Shown one piece after another: positions 1 through 8,440 of a DNA stretch of 64,000 bases. The translations under genes and the position numbers were made by a program. How positions within the stretch are numbered: the stretch's first letter is position 1; each line of letters starts with the position of its first letter. The stretch is from assembly GCA_020072565.1 (NCBI GenBank), contig JAIQGI010000004.1:62001-126000 (forward strand), in the 5' to 3' direction. Origin of the DNA: Terriglobia bacterium (GTDB taxonomy: Bacteria > Acidobacteriota > UBA6911). The notes beneath the pieces are model-generated. The model was not told the origin of the DNA and made no database searches. It was given only the letters and a program-made list of their open reading frames with translations.

Positions 1-608
1 TCGGCACTGCCATAAGTGTTGACGCCGTCGCTCAACAGCAGCAGCACCTGCCGGCGGTTGTGAGCGTTCTGAGACTGCTTTAAGCCCAGCAGGATCGCAT
101 CGTAGAGCGCCGTAGACCCGTTACCTTCCAGTCGACGGATCGAGCGCCTGATCCTGTCCAGATCCTGGGTGAAACCCTGAATCACGAGCGGGCGGGAGTT
201 GAACGTCATCAACATCGCTTCGTCGCCGGGATTGAGACGAGTCAGGAACTGAATGAGGGATTTCTTGGCGTTATCGAGTTTCTTGCCGGACATGCTGCTG
301 CTGGTATCGAGAAGAATCACTATGCTCAGCGGCATATACTCCCGGCTGAACTGACTGATGGGCTGTCGTGCGTCATTGTCATAAATAATGAAGTCGTCCT
401 GGTTCAGGCCGGTGACCACCTTGCCTCTCCGGTCATGAACAGTGGCGAACAGGCTGACCAGTTCGACCTTGACCCCGACGCGGTAGTCCTGGATCTGCGG
501 CGCAGCGTCCTCGCGTGGCGATTGACCTGCCCGGAAAGCGCCGGACGGGAATGCCGCCAGGCAGAAGAATACAAGAAGATGGAAAGTCGAAGCCAATCCG
601 GATCTCAT
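1..608 (-). CDS. VWA-domain protein, cut by window edge
   Basis: The first 202 residues are visible; the 3' end lies outside the window. An N-terminal hydrophobic segment (residues 7-25, LLVFFCLAAF) looks like a signal peptide, so the product is probably exported. The region VSLFATVHDRRGKVVTGL then DFIIYDNDARQPI is typical of the acidobacterial VWFA-related family. The A-domain follows, with an intact MIDAS motif DTSSS (DxSxS) after a beta strand IVILL, and GSTALYDA, which is the usual second metal-binding loop. Function is unknown; the family is thought to bind ligands or proteins through the metal site. The start is the ATG at 608. Nothing ties it to the flagellar genes next to it. Confidence 0.85.
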   Translation of the reverse strand, partial: MRSGLASTFHLLVFFCLAAFPSGAFRAGQSPREDAAPQIQDYRVGVKVELVSLFATVHDRRGKVVTGLNQDDFIIYDNDARQPISQFSREYMPLSIVILLDTSSSMSGKKLDNAKKSLIQFLTRLNPGDEAMLMTFNSRPLVIQGFTQDLDRIRRSIRRLEGNGSTALYDAILLGLKQSQNAHNRRQVLLLLSDGVNTYGSA

Positions 609-781
609 TTGCCGTCCCGCAACAGTCCCCTCTCATAATAGGATAGACCTGAGCAGGCGTCCGTCGAAGCCTAATTTGGTGCGGGATCGGCAACCAAAAC
701 ATTGACCTCGAAAGATAATAAACATGCGCGAATCTTTTCGTATACTTCGTCCCTTTCCTGGGTTGAAACGGGTTGCGGAAC

Positions 782-2188
782 TCAATTCACGAGATCGGAT
801 TCGGGGCCCATGCGCTTGAGCTTCTCCACGAAGGTCGTGCGCTTGAGTTGAAGGAGAGAAGCCGCGCGCTTTTTGTTTCCGCCGGTCACCCGAAGGCTCT
901 GCAGAATGAGTCGCCGCTCGAGTTCAGAGATCAGGGTGTTGAAGTTTACCCCATCCTCCGGAATGTCGATGTTGCGGAAGATCTCGTCCTCGCCCGGTAT
1001 TCGGGACACGACCGGGAAGTCGGTCACCTCCAGAAGCTCGCGGTCTCCGGAAAGCGCGACGGCCATTTCCACTGCGTTTTCCAGCTGGCGGACATTTCCA
1101 GGCCACTCGAAGGCTATCAAGTATTTGATGGCTTCATGGGAGACCCTCTTGACCGGGACCTGCTGCTCCGCGCAGAACTTCTTTACGAAGTGGGAGACCA
1201 GAGGGGGCAAGTCCTCGCGCCGCTGACGAAGCGGCAGGATATGGATGGGAATCACGTTCAGGCGATAATAAAGGTCTTCACGAAATTCGCCGCCGCGCAC
1301 CTTATCCATCAGATCCTCGTTGGTGGCAGCGATGATCCGCACATCCACCTTGACGGCCGTCGTTCCCCCGACCTTCTGGAATTCGCGCTCCTGCAGAACC
1401 CGAAGCAGCTTGACCTGAAGGTCCAGGGGCATGCTCCCGACTTCGTCAAGAAACAGGGTGCCGCGGTTCGCCTGCTCAAAGCGGCCCAGCCGGTGCTGAT
1501 GCGCTCCTGTGAACGCCCCCTTTACGTGGCCGAAGAGCTCATCTTCTAGGAGATTAGCGGGAATTGCCGCACAATTGACACAGACGAGTGGCTGGTCTCT
1601 GCGGGGTCCGTTGTAATGGATGGCGCGCGCAACGACCTCCTTTCCCGTCCCGGTTTCTCCGGAGATCAGGATCGTGCTGGTCTTCTGCGCCACCATCGCC
1701 ACCATACGGTAGACCTGCTGCATCGCGGGGCTGCTGCCGATCAGGTTGGTGAATTGGAACTTATCCTGCAACTCGGATCGAAGCAGGGAGTTCTCCGATT
1801 TGAGGCGCCTGTCCTGCAGCCCCTTCTCAACCCGCATCACCATCTCTTCGAGCTGAAAAGGCTTGGGCAGGTAGTCGTAAGCTCCCACGCGGATGGCCTC
1901 CACGGCTGTCTGAATGTTTCCATAGCCCGTCATGATGATCACAATCGTTTCGGGGAAAATGGTCAGAGCTTCCTGAAGCAGTTTTTCACCCTGCACGCTC
2001 GGGAGCCGCAGGTCGGTGATGATCACATCATAAGGATACCTGCGCATCATTTCCAGGGCTGCGGCGCCGTCAGACGCCTCCTCTACCATGAATCCTGCCC
2101 CCTCAAGAGCCTGACGCACGATCTCGCGCATGTAGGCTTCATCGTCGACAACCAGAATTTTGACATCCTCCAGTCCGAGTTTGCGCAT
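782..2188 (-). CDS. Sigma54-dependent response regulator (NtrC/FlbD-like)
   Basis: This 468-residue protein has the full NtrC architecture: receiver (about 10-125, acidic pair DDE, phosphoacceptor Asp59 in IITDLRLPS, Lys in LPKPF), AAA+ domain with Walker A GETGTGKE, the sigma54-contacting GAFTGA loop, Walker B LFLDEV, and a Fis-type helix-turn-helix near the C-terminus (TGGNKKRAASLLQLKRTTF). It should use ATP hydrolysis to open sigma54 promoters. ATG 2188 is preferred because GGAGG lies 5 nt upstream; an upstream in-frame start at 2218 has no such site. It diverges from a kinase/regulator pair and sits beside flgB, so a role as flagellar activator is likely by context. It has no adjacent kinase on its own strand. 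Confidence 0.9.
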   Translation of the reverse strand: MRKLGLEDVKILVVDDEAYMREIVRQALEGAGFMVEEASDGAAALEMMRRYPYDVIITDLRLPSVQGEKLLQEALTIFPETIVIIMTGYGNIQTAVEAIRVGAYDYLPKPFQLEEMVMRVEKGLQDRRLKSENSLLRSELQDKFQFTNLIGSSPAMQQVYRMVAMVAQKTSTILISGETGTGKEVVARAIHYNGPRRDQPLVCVNCAAIPANLLEDELFGHVKGAFTGAHQHRLGRFEQANRGTLFLDEVGSMPLDLQVKLLRVLQEREFQKVGGTTAVKVDVRIIAATNEDLMDKVRGGEFREDLYYRLNVIPIHILPLRQRREDLPPLVSHFVKKFCAEQQVPVKRVSHEAIKYLIAFEWPGNVRQLENAVEMAVALSGDRELLEVTDFPVVSRIPGEDEIFRNIDIPEDGVNFNTLISELERRLILQSLRVTGGNKKRAASLLQLKRTTFVEKLKRMGPESDLVN

Positions 2189-2682
2189 TCCAGCCTCCAA
2201 TATTGAACAGACAACCAAAAAATGACACTTAAGGCGCGGAAATTCGTCACGGCATACGGATCAATTTTTCTGAGCGTCAAAAGCAAGACTGTGTGAATCA
2301 CTGCGATTCAACATCTGAAGCGGATTTCTTATATCTCACATTTTTCACATTTGTCAATATTTTCATATAACAAAAAAATGACATGAAAGAGGTGGTGGCA
2401 AGTTGCTATTCCAAGAGTGGGACCATTCAATCACTGTACGTCAACCGTTCGGGCTCATAGCTGTCAACAAATTGACTAATTCTCCCTATCAGCCATCTCA
2501 CATTCGGATGAATTGAGATCCGATAGATTCTCTAAGCCAAAACTTTCCAACATTTACAGGAATTGATCGCGTATTTTGCCACGGCGACCGCCACTGGCAT
2601 GCGGCTTGCGATACGGGGCTCGGGATATTGTGATGCAGAAGCACTGAGCCGGGCGGGCCGGTGCTTCACGGGAGCTGCACCG
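2189..2682. promoter_or_regulatory. AT-rich divergent regulatory region
   Basis: This 494-nt gap separates the minus-strand regulator (start 2188) from the plus-strand kinase (start 2683). It is much richer in A and T than its surroundings. It carries a direct repeat AAAAAATGACA at 2217-2227 and 2373-2383, and a short dyad GGCAA-G-TTGC at 2397-2406, which resembles the GGCAA-N3-TTGCC sites near the flgB and flgD promoters but with a 1-nt centre. I see no sigma54 promoter with correct spacing. Vegetative promoters for both divergent transcripts probably lie here, but I cannot place them with confidence. Confidence 0.45.
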
Positions 2683-3993
2683 ATGGGAACGAGTCCGAAC
2701 GGGACGATTTGCCAATTCGACCGGCAGTCGATCAACCTGGAAGCGATTCCGCAGAATAAGGAAGCCGGGGAGGCAAATCTGCTGCTGGAAGCCTTCCAGA
2801 TGTTCACCCAGGCCTCCACATCTTTGGAGACCGCGTTTCAGAAACTGCAGGCACGAACTCGCCGCCTTTCCAACGAACTGGCTGCCAAAAACCGCGAGTT
2901 AAAGAAGAGTCTTCGAGAGAAAGAGGAGGTCCAGAACTACCTGACGAGAATTTTGGAAAGCCTCCCATGCGGCGTTCTGGTCCTGGACGGGGCCGGCAAA
3001 GTCACCCTCTGCAATCCGGTAGCGGCCCAGATCCTCGGCCAGTCTCCGGCCTCCAAAGGGAAGAGGTCCGGGCGCTGGTCTGCAGCAATTCGCAAGTATC
3101 TTGATGCTTTCGAGGCCCGGGAAACCGGCGATAAAGAAGTCGAAATCCCCTTTGTCTCACGCGGGAAAATGAGGATGCTTGCCACGGCCGGCACGCCGCT
3201 CAAGAGCGCTTCGGGAGCCAAGGCCGGCACGCTTCATATCATCCGGGACATCACGGAAATGAAGGCCATGGAAGTGCGCAACAAGCGCGGTGAGCGGCTG
3301 GCCGCCATGGGTGAGATGGCAGTGGAACTGGCCCACGAAATCCGCAATCCGCTGGGGAGCATCGAGCTGTTTGCCTCGCTTCTCGAGAAGGAACTGCCGC
3401 GGCAAAGCGATCCCGGCCGTTGGGCGGAGAATATCCGCATCGGCAGCCGGTCGCTCAACAACATCGTTTCCAACATGCTCCACTTCGCCAATCCCCTCGC
3501 GCCCCAGTTCCAGGACGTAGATCTGCACGTTCTGATTCGTGAAATTCTGAGCTTTGCCGAACCGATTCTGAAGCAGCGCGAGGTGTGGGTTGAAACCCGG
3601 CTGGCGGCGCATGCATGCGGGGTTTCCGGCGACCGCGAGCTGCTCAAACAGATGATCCTGAACCTCGTCCTGAACTCTCTCCAAGCCATGCCCGCCAAGG
3701 GCTCACTGACGGTCGGGACGCGCGATGTCAGCACGCTTCCCGGTGGTTCTCTGTGCGCGGGGGTTGAATTGACAGTGCGGGACACCGGATTGGGGATTCC
3801 ACCCGAGAATCTCGGGCGCATCTTCGACCCGTTCTTTACCACCAACAAGAATGGAACTGGTCTCGGGCTGTCGGTAGTGCACCAGATTATAGAACAGCAT
3901 TCGGGCTTCATTCATGTGGAGAGCGCAGTGAACATGGGCACCACCTTTACCATAGTTCTGCCGGGGGCGGATCTGGTCTCCGGCGCCGCGTAG
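2683..3993 (+). CDS. PAS-domain sensor histidine kinase (FleS-like)
   Basis: This 436-residue kinase has no membrane segment, so it should be cytoplasmic. After a coiled-coil (about residues 35-85, KLQARTRRL onward) come a PAS-like domain (ILESLPCGVLVLDGAG), a HisKA domain with H-box ELAHEIRNPLGS (His218), an N-box (LNLVLNSLQAM) and G-boxes DTGLGIP, FDPFFTT and GTGLGLSVV. ATG 2683 has GGAG 8 nt upstream; the frame stays open back to a TTG at 2563, but that stretch does not look like protein. The gene ends 11 nt before a sigma54 response regulator, an arrangement like fleSR of Pseudomonas, so it most likely phosphorylates that regulator (inference). Confidence 0.88.
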   Translation: MGTSPNGTICQFDRQSINLEAIPQNKEAGEANLLLEAFQMFTQASTSLETAFQKLQARTRRLSNELAAKNRELKKSLREKEEVQNYLTRILESLPCGVLVLDGAGKVTLCNPVAAQILGQSPASKGKRSGRWSAAIRKYLDAFEARETGDKEVEIPFVSRGKMRMLATAGTPLKSASGAKAGTLHIIRDITEMKAMEVRNKRGERLAAMGEMAVELAHEIRNPLGSIELFASLLEKELPRQSDPGRWAENIRIGSRSLNNIVSNMLHFANPLAPQFQDVDLHVLIREILSFAEPILKQREVWVETRLAAHACGVSGDRELLKQMILNLVLNSLQAMPAKGSLTVGTRDVSTLPGGSLCAGVELTVRDTGLGIPPENLGRIFDPFFTTNKNGTGLGLSVVHQIIEQHSGFIHVESAVNMGTTFTIVLPGADLVSGAA

Positions 3994-4004
3994 CGAGGGT
4001 CTGC

Positions 4005-5351
4005 ATGCAGGAAGAAGTCCTGGTGGTGGACGACGAACCACAGATGCTGATTGCGATCAACGAAACTCTGCGCCGCGAGGGTTATTCGATCACGACCGCC
4101 GGCAGTGCCAGGGAGGCGCTGTGCCGCCTCAGGGAGAGGTACTACCACCTGGTGATCACCGATGTGCGCATGCCTGAAATGAACGGCTTCGACCTCCTGA
4201 AGAAGGTCAAAGCGTCGACGCCGCAAACTCCCGTCGTGCTCCTGACGGCGTACGGAACGGTCCAGAATGCGGTCGATGCCATGAAGCAGGGCGCATTCGA
4301 TTATCTGCTCAAGCCTTTCTCTTCGGAGTCGCTCGAGACGGTAGTGCGCCGGGCGCTGGACAGCGCGCCGGAGCGGGGAGCGGCCCCGAGCTACGACATT
4401 GTCACCCAGGACCCGACCTTTTCGGTGGTGCTGGAACGGGCGCGGCAAGCTGCGGCGAGCACGGCGACGGTCCTGGTGGAAGCGGAGAGCGGGACGGGGA
4501 AAGAACTGCTGGCGCGCATGATTCATCAGGAAAGCCCGCGCGCTTCCGGACCGTTTGTGGCCGTCAATTGTGCTGCTTTGCCCGAGAACCTGCTGGAAAG
4601 CGAGTTGTTTGGCTTTGAGCGGGGTGCATTCACCGGCGCCTCGGCTTCGAAACCGGGCAAATTCGAACTGGCCCACCGCGGCACCCTCCTGCTGGATGAG
4701 GTTGGAGAGATGGCTCCAATCCTCCAGGCGAAGCTGTTGCGGGTGCTGCAGGAGCATGAAGTGGACCGCATCGGCGGAAAGGAGCCGGTGCGGATCGACG
4801 TGCGCGTGATTGCCACAACGAACCGCGACCTGGCATTGCTGGTGCGCGGCGGAGGTTTTCGCGAGGACCTCTACTATCGGCTGAACGTGATACGCCTCAA
4901 CATTCCGCCGCTGCGGCAGCGCAGCGGGGATATCCCGCTGCTCGTGGATTTCTTCTGCCGGAGGTATGCAAAGGCCTTCGGCAAGGCGGGCGTGAGGTGC
5001 AGCACCGCCGCCCTGGAAAACCTGGCCCGGCAGCAGTGGCCCGGCAACGTGCGCGAACTGGAGAATGCCATCCAGCGGGCGGTGGCGCTGTTGACGGGGA
5101 CGATCATCGAGACCGCAGACCTGCTCGCGGCAGGTCCCTCCGCGCCGGCAGATGCGGCGCCGGCGGTAGGCACGACCGTTCGGGACATGGAGCGACAGCT
5201 GATCCAGAAGACGCTGGAAAACACCGGCGGCAACCGCACTCATGCCGCCCGCCTGCTCGGCATCAGCCTGCGCACGCTGCGCAACAAGTTGAACGAGTTC
5301 GGCCTGCAGGACAGGCAGGCAAAAGTTGCCCAGGCCCGGGCATCGTTGTGA
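4005..5351 (+). CDS. Sigma54-dependent response regulator (FleR-like)
   Basis: This 448-residue protein has a receiver (DDE at 9-11, phosphoacceptor Asp53 in VITDVRMPE, Lys in LLKPF), an AAA+ domain and a C-terminal Fis-type HTH (TGGNRTHAARLLGISLRTL). GAFTGA and LLLDEVGEM (Walker B) are intact. Its Walker A reads AESGTGKE, where the family norm is GESGTGKE, so the first P-loop glycine is alanine; the Lys is kept. It is co-transcribed with the kinase 11 nt upstream and is the last gene before the flagellar array. A GGCAA-N3-TTGCC dyad in its own 3' end (5318-5330) probably serves the flgB promoter downstream. It is likely the activator of the sigma54 flagellar promoters in this window, together with or instead of the regulator at 782-2188. 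Confidence 0.88.
   Translation: MQEEVLVVDDEPQMLIAINETLRREGYSITTAGSAREALCRLRERYYHLVITDVRMPEMNGFDLLKKVKASTPQTPVVLLTAYGTVQNAVDAMKQGAFDYLLKPFSSESLETVVRRALDSAPERGAAPSYDIVTQDPTFSVVLERARQAAASTATVLVEAESGTGKELLARMIHQESPRASGPFVAVNCAALPENLLESELFGFERGAFTGASASKPGKFELAHRGTLLLDEVGEMAPILQAKLLRVLQEHEVDRIGGKEPVRIDVRVIATTNRDLALLVRGGGFREDLYYRLNVIRLNIPPLRQRSGDIPLLVDFFCRRYAKAFGKAGVRCSTAALENLARQQWPGNVRELENAIQRAVALLTGTIIETADLLAAGPSAPADAAPAVGTTVRDMERQLIQKTLENTGGNRTHAARLLGISLRTLRNKLNEFGLQDRQAKVAQARASL
5318..5330. promoter_or_regulatory. Candidate enhancer dyad GGCAA-AAG-TTGCC
   Basis: This is a perfect 5+5 inverted repeat with a 3-nt centre. It lies inside the 3' end of the FleR-like gene, about 100 nt upstream of the -24 element of the flgB promoter, the usual distance for an NtrC-type activator site. 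A nearly identical dyad occurs at 14074-14085 upstream of the flgD promoter. Confidence 0.5.
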
Positions 5352-5416
5352 GCGCTTCCGGTCCTGTCGCAGCTGCACATCGCGGAAAAACGGCTGGTTT
5401 CTGAACCTTGCTGTTC

Positions 5417-5432
5417 TGGCAATGGGATTGCT
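5417..5432 (+). promoter_or_regulatory. Candidate sigma54 promoter for the flgB operon
   Basis: The sequence TGGCAATGGGATTGCT matches the -24/-12 consensus, with GG at 5418-5419 and GC at 5430-5431, exactly 12 nt apart. Transcription should start near 5443. That favours ATG 5471 as the flgB start, since the alternative TTG at 5453 would leave only about 10 nt of leader. Confidence 0.8.
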
Positions 5433-5470
5433 TGAAGCCATGAAGGGCCTCGTTGTATGAGGCAGGAAGG

Positions 5471-5890
5471 ATGGAGCAATTGAAGGTGGGACTCATTCAA
5501 GATGCGACCATCGAGGCGATGGGAAACTACATGACCCGTCTGTCGAGACGCCAGGAAGTGGTGGCGTCGAACATCGCCAACATCGACACCCCCGGCTACA
5601 AGACCCGTGACATTTCCTTCCACGCCACCATGGAAGAGCTGCTGTCCGGCCCCTCTTCAGGCTTGAGAGCTACGCGCCCCGAACACATAGAGGAATGGAC
5701 CTTTGCCCCTGAGCCGGAAGTCTTCGAAGTGCCGGGCCTCACGATGAGGCCGGACCAGAACAACGTGGACATCGACCGGGAGATGCTCAAGCTGGGGGAA
5801 ACGTCGTTTGGCTACAGCATGATGGCGATGCTGTTGCGCTCAAAGTTCAGGACCATTGCCAGCAGCATCAACGAAGGGAGGGTTAGCTGA
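5471..5890 (+). CDS. flgB: Flagellar basal-body rod protein FlgB
   Basis: This 139-residue protein is the proximal rod subunit, exported by the flagellar type III system. It carries the FlgB N-terminal signature RRQEVVASNIANIDTPGYK, part of the helix that rod proteins use in assembly, and ends with the expected amphipathic C-terminal helix. The start at 5471 has GAGG (5459-5462) 8 nt upstream; TTG 5453 in the same frame is the alternative. It is first of a tightly packed operon flgB-flgC-fliE-fliF-fliG and is preceded by a sigma54 promoter. Its TGA shares a base with the flgC ATG, so the two are probably translationally coupled. Confidence 0.95.
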   Translation: MEQLKVGLIQDATIEAMGNYMTRLSRRQEVVASNIANIDTPGYKTRDISFHATMEELLSGPSSGLRATRPEHIEEWTFAPEPEVFEVPGLTMRPDQNNVDIDREMLKLGETSFGYSMMAMLLRSKFRTIASSINEGRVS

Positions 5891-6324
5891 TGAGTCTGAT
5901 GACCGCAATGGAAGTAGGCGCTTCGGGCCTCTCAGCCCAGCGCAAGCGGCTCGAGGTACTGGTGAGCAACCTGGTGAACGCAAGCACCACCGGCCCCGCG
6001 GGAACGGAACCTTACCGGCGCAAGGATGTGGTCTTCACCGCGACCCCGCCGTCTTCCACTTTCGGCGGCGCGCTCGACGATGCCATGGGAGCTGTGAACG
6101 GAGTGGAGGTGACGGCGGTCGTCACCGATCAATCCGCGCCCATTCGCCGTTATGAGCCCGGCCATCCTCACGCGGACAAGGATGGCTATGTCACCTATCC
6201 CAATATCAACCCCATGGAAGAGCTGGTGAACATGCTCTCCGCCACACGTTCCTATGAAGCCAACCTCCAGGCGGTGAACACCACCAAGGATATGGCTCTG
6301 AAGACGCTGGATATCATCCGGTAA
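5890..6324 (+). CDS. flgC: Flagellar basal-body rod protein FlgC
   Basis: This 144-residue proximal rod protein starts with the rod-protein helix GASGLSAQRKRLEVLVSNLVNAST and ends with the conserved region MEELVNMLSATRSYEANLQAVNTTKDM. Both halves are typical of FlgC, and the length is normal. It overlaps flgB by one base (TGATG) and is followed after 10 nt by fliE, the standard flgB-flgC-fliE order. One deviation: the usual N-terminal SNIAN motif reads SNLVN here. It should polymerise above FlgB in the periplasmic rod. Confidence 0.95.
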   Translation: MSLMTAMEVGASGLSAQRKRLEVLVSNLVNASTTGPAGTEPYRRKDVVFTATPPSSTFGGALDDAMGAVNGVEVTAVVTDQSAPIRRYEPGHPHADKDGYVTYPNINPMEELVNMLSATRSYEANLQAVNTTKDMALKTLDIIR

Positions 6325-6334
6325 GAGGATTTTC

Positions 6335-6643
6335 ATGGCACAAAACCTGATTGGTCAAATTAATCCCAACCTGCAGTTGCCCGAGATCACCCGGCCGCGT
6401 GCCCCCGGCAAGACCGAGGAGGGTGCGAGCTTTGGTGACATGCTGAAGAGCGCCATCTCGACGGCGAACGAGTTGCAGAAGCAGTCCGATGTCGAAATTC
6501 AGAAGCTCATCACCGGCGAAACCCAGGACCTGCACACCACCATGATCGCCGTGCAGAAGGCCGACATCTCGTTCCAGATGATGATGCAGGTGCGCAACAA
6601 GATCGTGCAGGCATACCAGGAAATCATGCGCATGCAGGTCTAG
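6335..6643 (+). CDS. fliE: Flagellar hook-basal body complex protein FliE
   Basis: This 102-residue protein is the junction between the MS ring and the rod. The FliE core is clear: FGDMLKSAISTANELQKQSDVE in the middle, followed by HTTMIAVQKADISFQMMMQVRNKIVQAYQEIMRMQV, which matches the conserved C-terminus including the terminal MRMxV. It lies between flgC and fliF as in most flagellar operons and should be one of the first substrates of the export gate. Confidence 0.95.
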   Translation: MAQNLIGQINPNLQLPEITRPRAPGKTEEGASFGDMLKSAISTANELQKQSDVEIQKLITGETQDLHTTMIAVQKADISFQMMMQVRNKIVQAYQEIMRMQV

Positions 6644-6706
6644 CGCCTGGAACCGCGGTGGTGAGATTTTGCGAATGAAACTTCATTGCCCAGTGGAGAT
6701 TTCGAA

Positions 6707-8434
6707 GTGCCCGGCACACAACCAAGCTTGCAGAATCAGTTACTAGCCATCTGGTCTCGCCTCCAGGCCACCCAGCGCGCGACTCTCCTGCTCAGCACCG
6801 TCCTTGCGCTCGTCGGCCTCGGATCCCTCGTATTTTTCATGAACCGGGTCGAGTATGTCGCCCTCTATCGGGACCTGAATCCCGAAGACGCCCAAGCGAT
6901 TGTTGGGAAACTCAAAGAGCTCAAAAAGGATTACCAGGTCTCTGCCGATCAATCGACGATCGAAGTAGCCGGCTCCGAAGCGGATCTCAACAAGCTGCGG
7001 ATGGACATCGAGGGCGCCGGCTTGAGGCACAGCGGCAGAATCGGCTACGAGATCTTTGACAAGAGCCAGTTCGGCATGACCGATTTCACCGAACAGGTGA
7101 ACTACAAGCGTGCCCTCGAGGGCGAGTTGGGCCGCACCATCAACAGTCTGGCAGAAATCACCGAAGCCCGTGTTCATCTGGTCCTGCCGAAGGACTCCCT
7201 TTTCGAAGAGAAGAAGGAGGAAGCCAAGGCGAGCGTGTTCGTGCGCCTGAGAAAGGGCAAAGAACTGCCCAAGAGCAGTATCTCCGGCATCGTGAACCTG
7301 GTCGCAGGAGCGGTGCAGGGGTTGCCGACCTATAACGTGTCGGTTGTGGATTCCGAGGGGCGAGTGCTGTCGCGCCTGCCGTCGGGCGAAGGGACACGTT
7401 CGGAATATGAGTCCGGCGTCCAGGCCCAGATTGAGAAGGATATGGTCGCGAAGGTAACCTCGATGCTTGAGCCCGTCGTTGGGAAAGGGAAGGTGCACGC
7501 CAACGCCTCGGTCGATGTCGACTTCAACAGCTCCGAACAGACCGAGGAAACCTTCAGCCCGACTCCACCGCCGGTAATCCTCAGCCACCAAAAGAGCGAA
7601 GAGAAAGTCGGAAGCGCCAACACGCCCGCAGGAGTTCCCGGGACACGCTCCAACCAGGGGGGTGTGGCTGCTGTGGTTGTGCCGGGGGCGCCCGACCGGT
7701 CGCGCCAGAGCGAAGTGACAAACTATGAAGTCAGCAAGCTCGTGCGCCACACCGTGCAGCCCAAGGGCTCCATTCAACGGGTATCGCTCGCAGTTCTCCT
7801 CGACTACAAGACCGTTTACAGCAAGGCGGCAGACGGGAAGCAGGCCGCTACCTTTGCACCGCACACCAAGGAGGAACTCGATACGTATCGCAAGCTGGTA
7901 CTGGCGACAATCGGGTACAACGATAAGCGCGGCGACACGGTAACCCTGGAGAACATGCCTTTCTTCACCGAGCCCGCCCTAGAAGAGGATGGGAAACCCC
8001 TCCCGCTGTATATCCGGTATCAGTATTACCTGATCCCCGCCATGAAGTATGCGGCTTATCTCGTGCTTTTCCTGCTCGCTTATCTGCTTTTGGTCCGGCC
8101 GGTGCGCAAGCGGATTTTCCAGGGCATAGCATCTGCCGCACCGGCATTGACGCCGGGACAACCCAGGCAATTGGGAGAAAGCGGCGGCAAAGCCCAGGCT
8201 CTTCCCGCCGGGGCCCCGTTGAATGCCGCTGCGGCCCTGCCTGGTCAGATTCCGACGGCCACCGCAGGCTCACTCGAGGCCGACATCGAACAGGAGCTTT
8301 TGAAGGAAACCGAGGCGGCCGGGGCGGATTTCCGCAAGTATGACGTCTTGAAGAAGAGAGTTGTAGAACATGCCAACAAAGATCCGGAACAGGTGTCGCA
8401 GTTGGTTCGCGCCTGGATCCACGAGAAATCATAA
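6707..8434 (+). CDS. fliF: Flagellar MS-ring protein FliF
   Basis: FliF builds the MS ring in the inner membrane, the base on which rod, C ring and export gate assemble. The 575-residue product has a first membrane segment near residues 22-44 (LLLSTVLALVGLGSLVFFM), the ring-building motifs YRDLNPEDAQAIVGKLKE and VNYKRALEGELGRTI, a variable loop, a second membrane segment (YAAYLVLFLLAYLLLV) and a cytoplasmic tail ending QVSQLVRAWIHEK, the FliG-binding part. I chose GTG 6707 because GGAG lies 8 nt upstream; an in-frame TTG at 6686 would add 7 residues. The next gene, fliG, encodes its partner. Confidence 0.95.
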   Translation: MPGTQPSLQNQLLAIWSRLQATQRATLLLSTVLALVGLGSLVFFMNRVEYVALYRDLNPEDAQAIVGKLKELKKDYQVSADQSTIEVAGSEADLNKLRMDIEGAGLRHSGRIGYEIFDKSQFGMTDFTEQVNYKRALEGELGRTINSLAEITEARVHLVLPKDSLFEEKKEEAKASVFVRLRKGKELPKSSISGIVNLVAGAVQGLPTYNVSVVDSEGRVLSRLPSGEGTRSEYESGVQAQIEKDMVAKVTSMLEPVVGKGKVHANASVDVDFNSSEQTEETFSPTPPPVILSHQKSEEKVGSANTPAGVPGTRSNQGGVAAVVVPGAPDRSRQSEVTNYEVSKLVRHTVQPKGSIQRVSLAVLLDYKTVYSKAADGKQAATFAPHTKEELDTYRKLVLATIGYNDKRGDTVTLENMPFFTEPALEEDGKPLPLYIRYQYYLIPAMKYAAYLVLFLLAYLLLVRPVRKRIFQGIASAAPALTPGQPRQLGESGGKAQALPAGAPLNAAAALPGQIPTATAGSLEADIEQELLKETEAAGADFRKYDVLKKRVVEHANKDPEQVSQLVRAWIHEKS

Positions 8435-8440
8435 TTGAAT

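Noticed and set aside
2396-2407. Sigma54-like TGGCAAGTTGCT upstream of the kinase
   Set aside because: GG and GC are only 8 nt apart; sigma54 requires 12. It is reported only as a possible dyad.
3912-5441. 509-codon open frame on the minus strand over the FleR-like gene
   Set aside because: It runs antisense to a fully recognisable AAA+ regulator, and its translation is low-quality (Arg/Gln/His-rich, no motifs). GC-rich codon bias creates such shadows.
6743-7864. 373-codon frame antisense to fliF
   Set aside because: It covers only the conserved FliF gene in reverse and has no recognisable domain.
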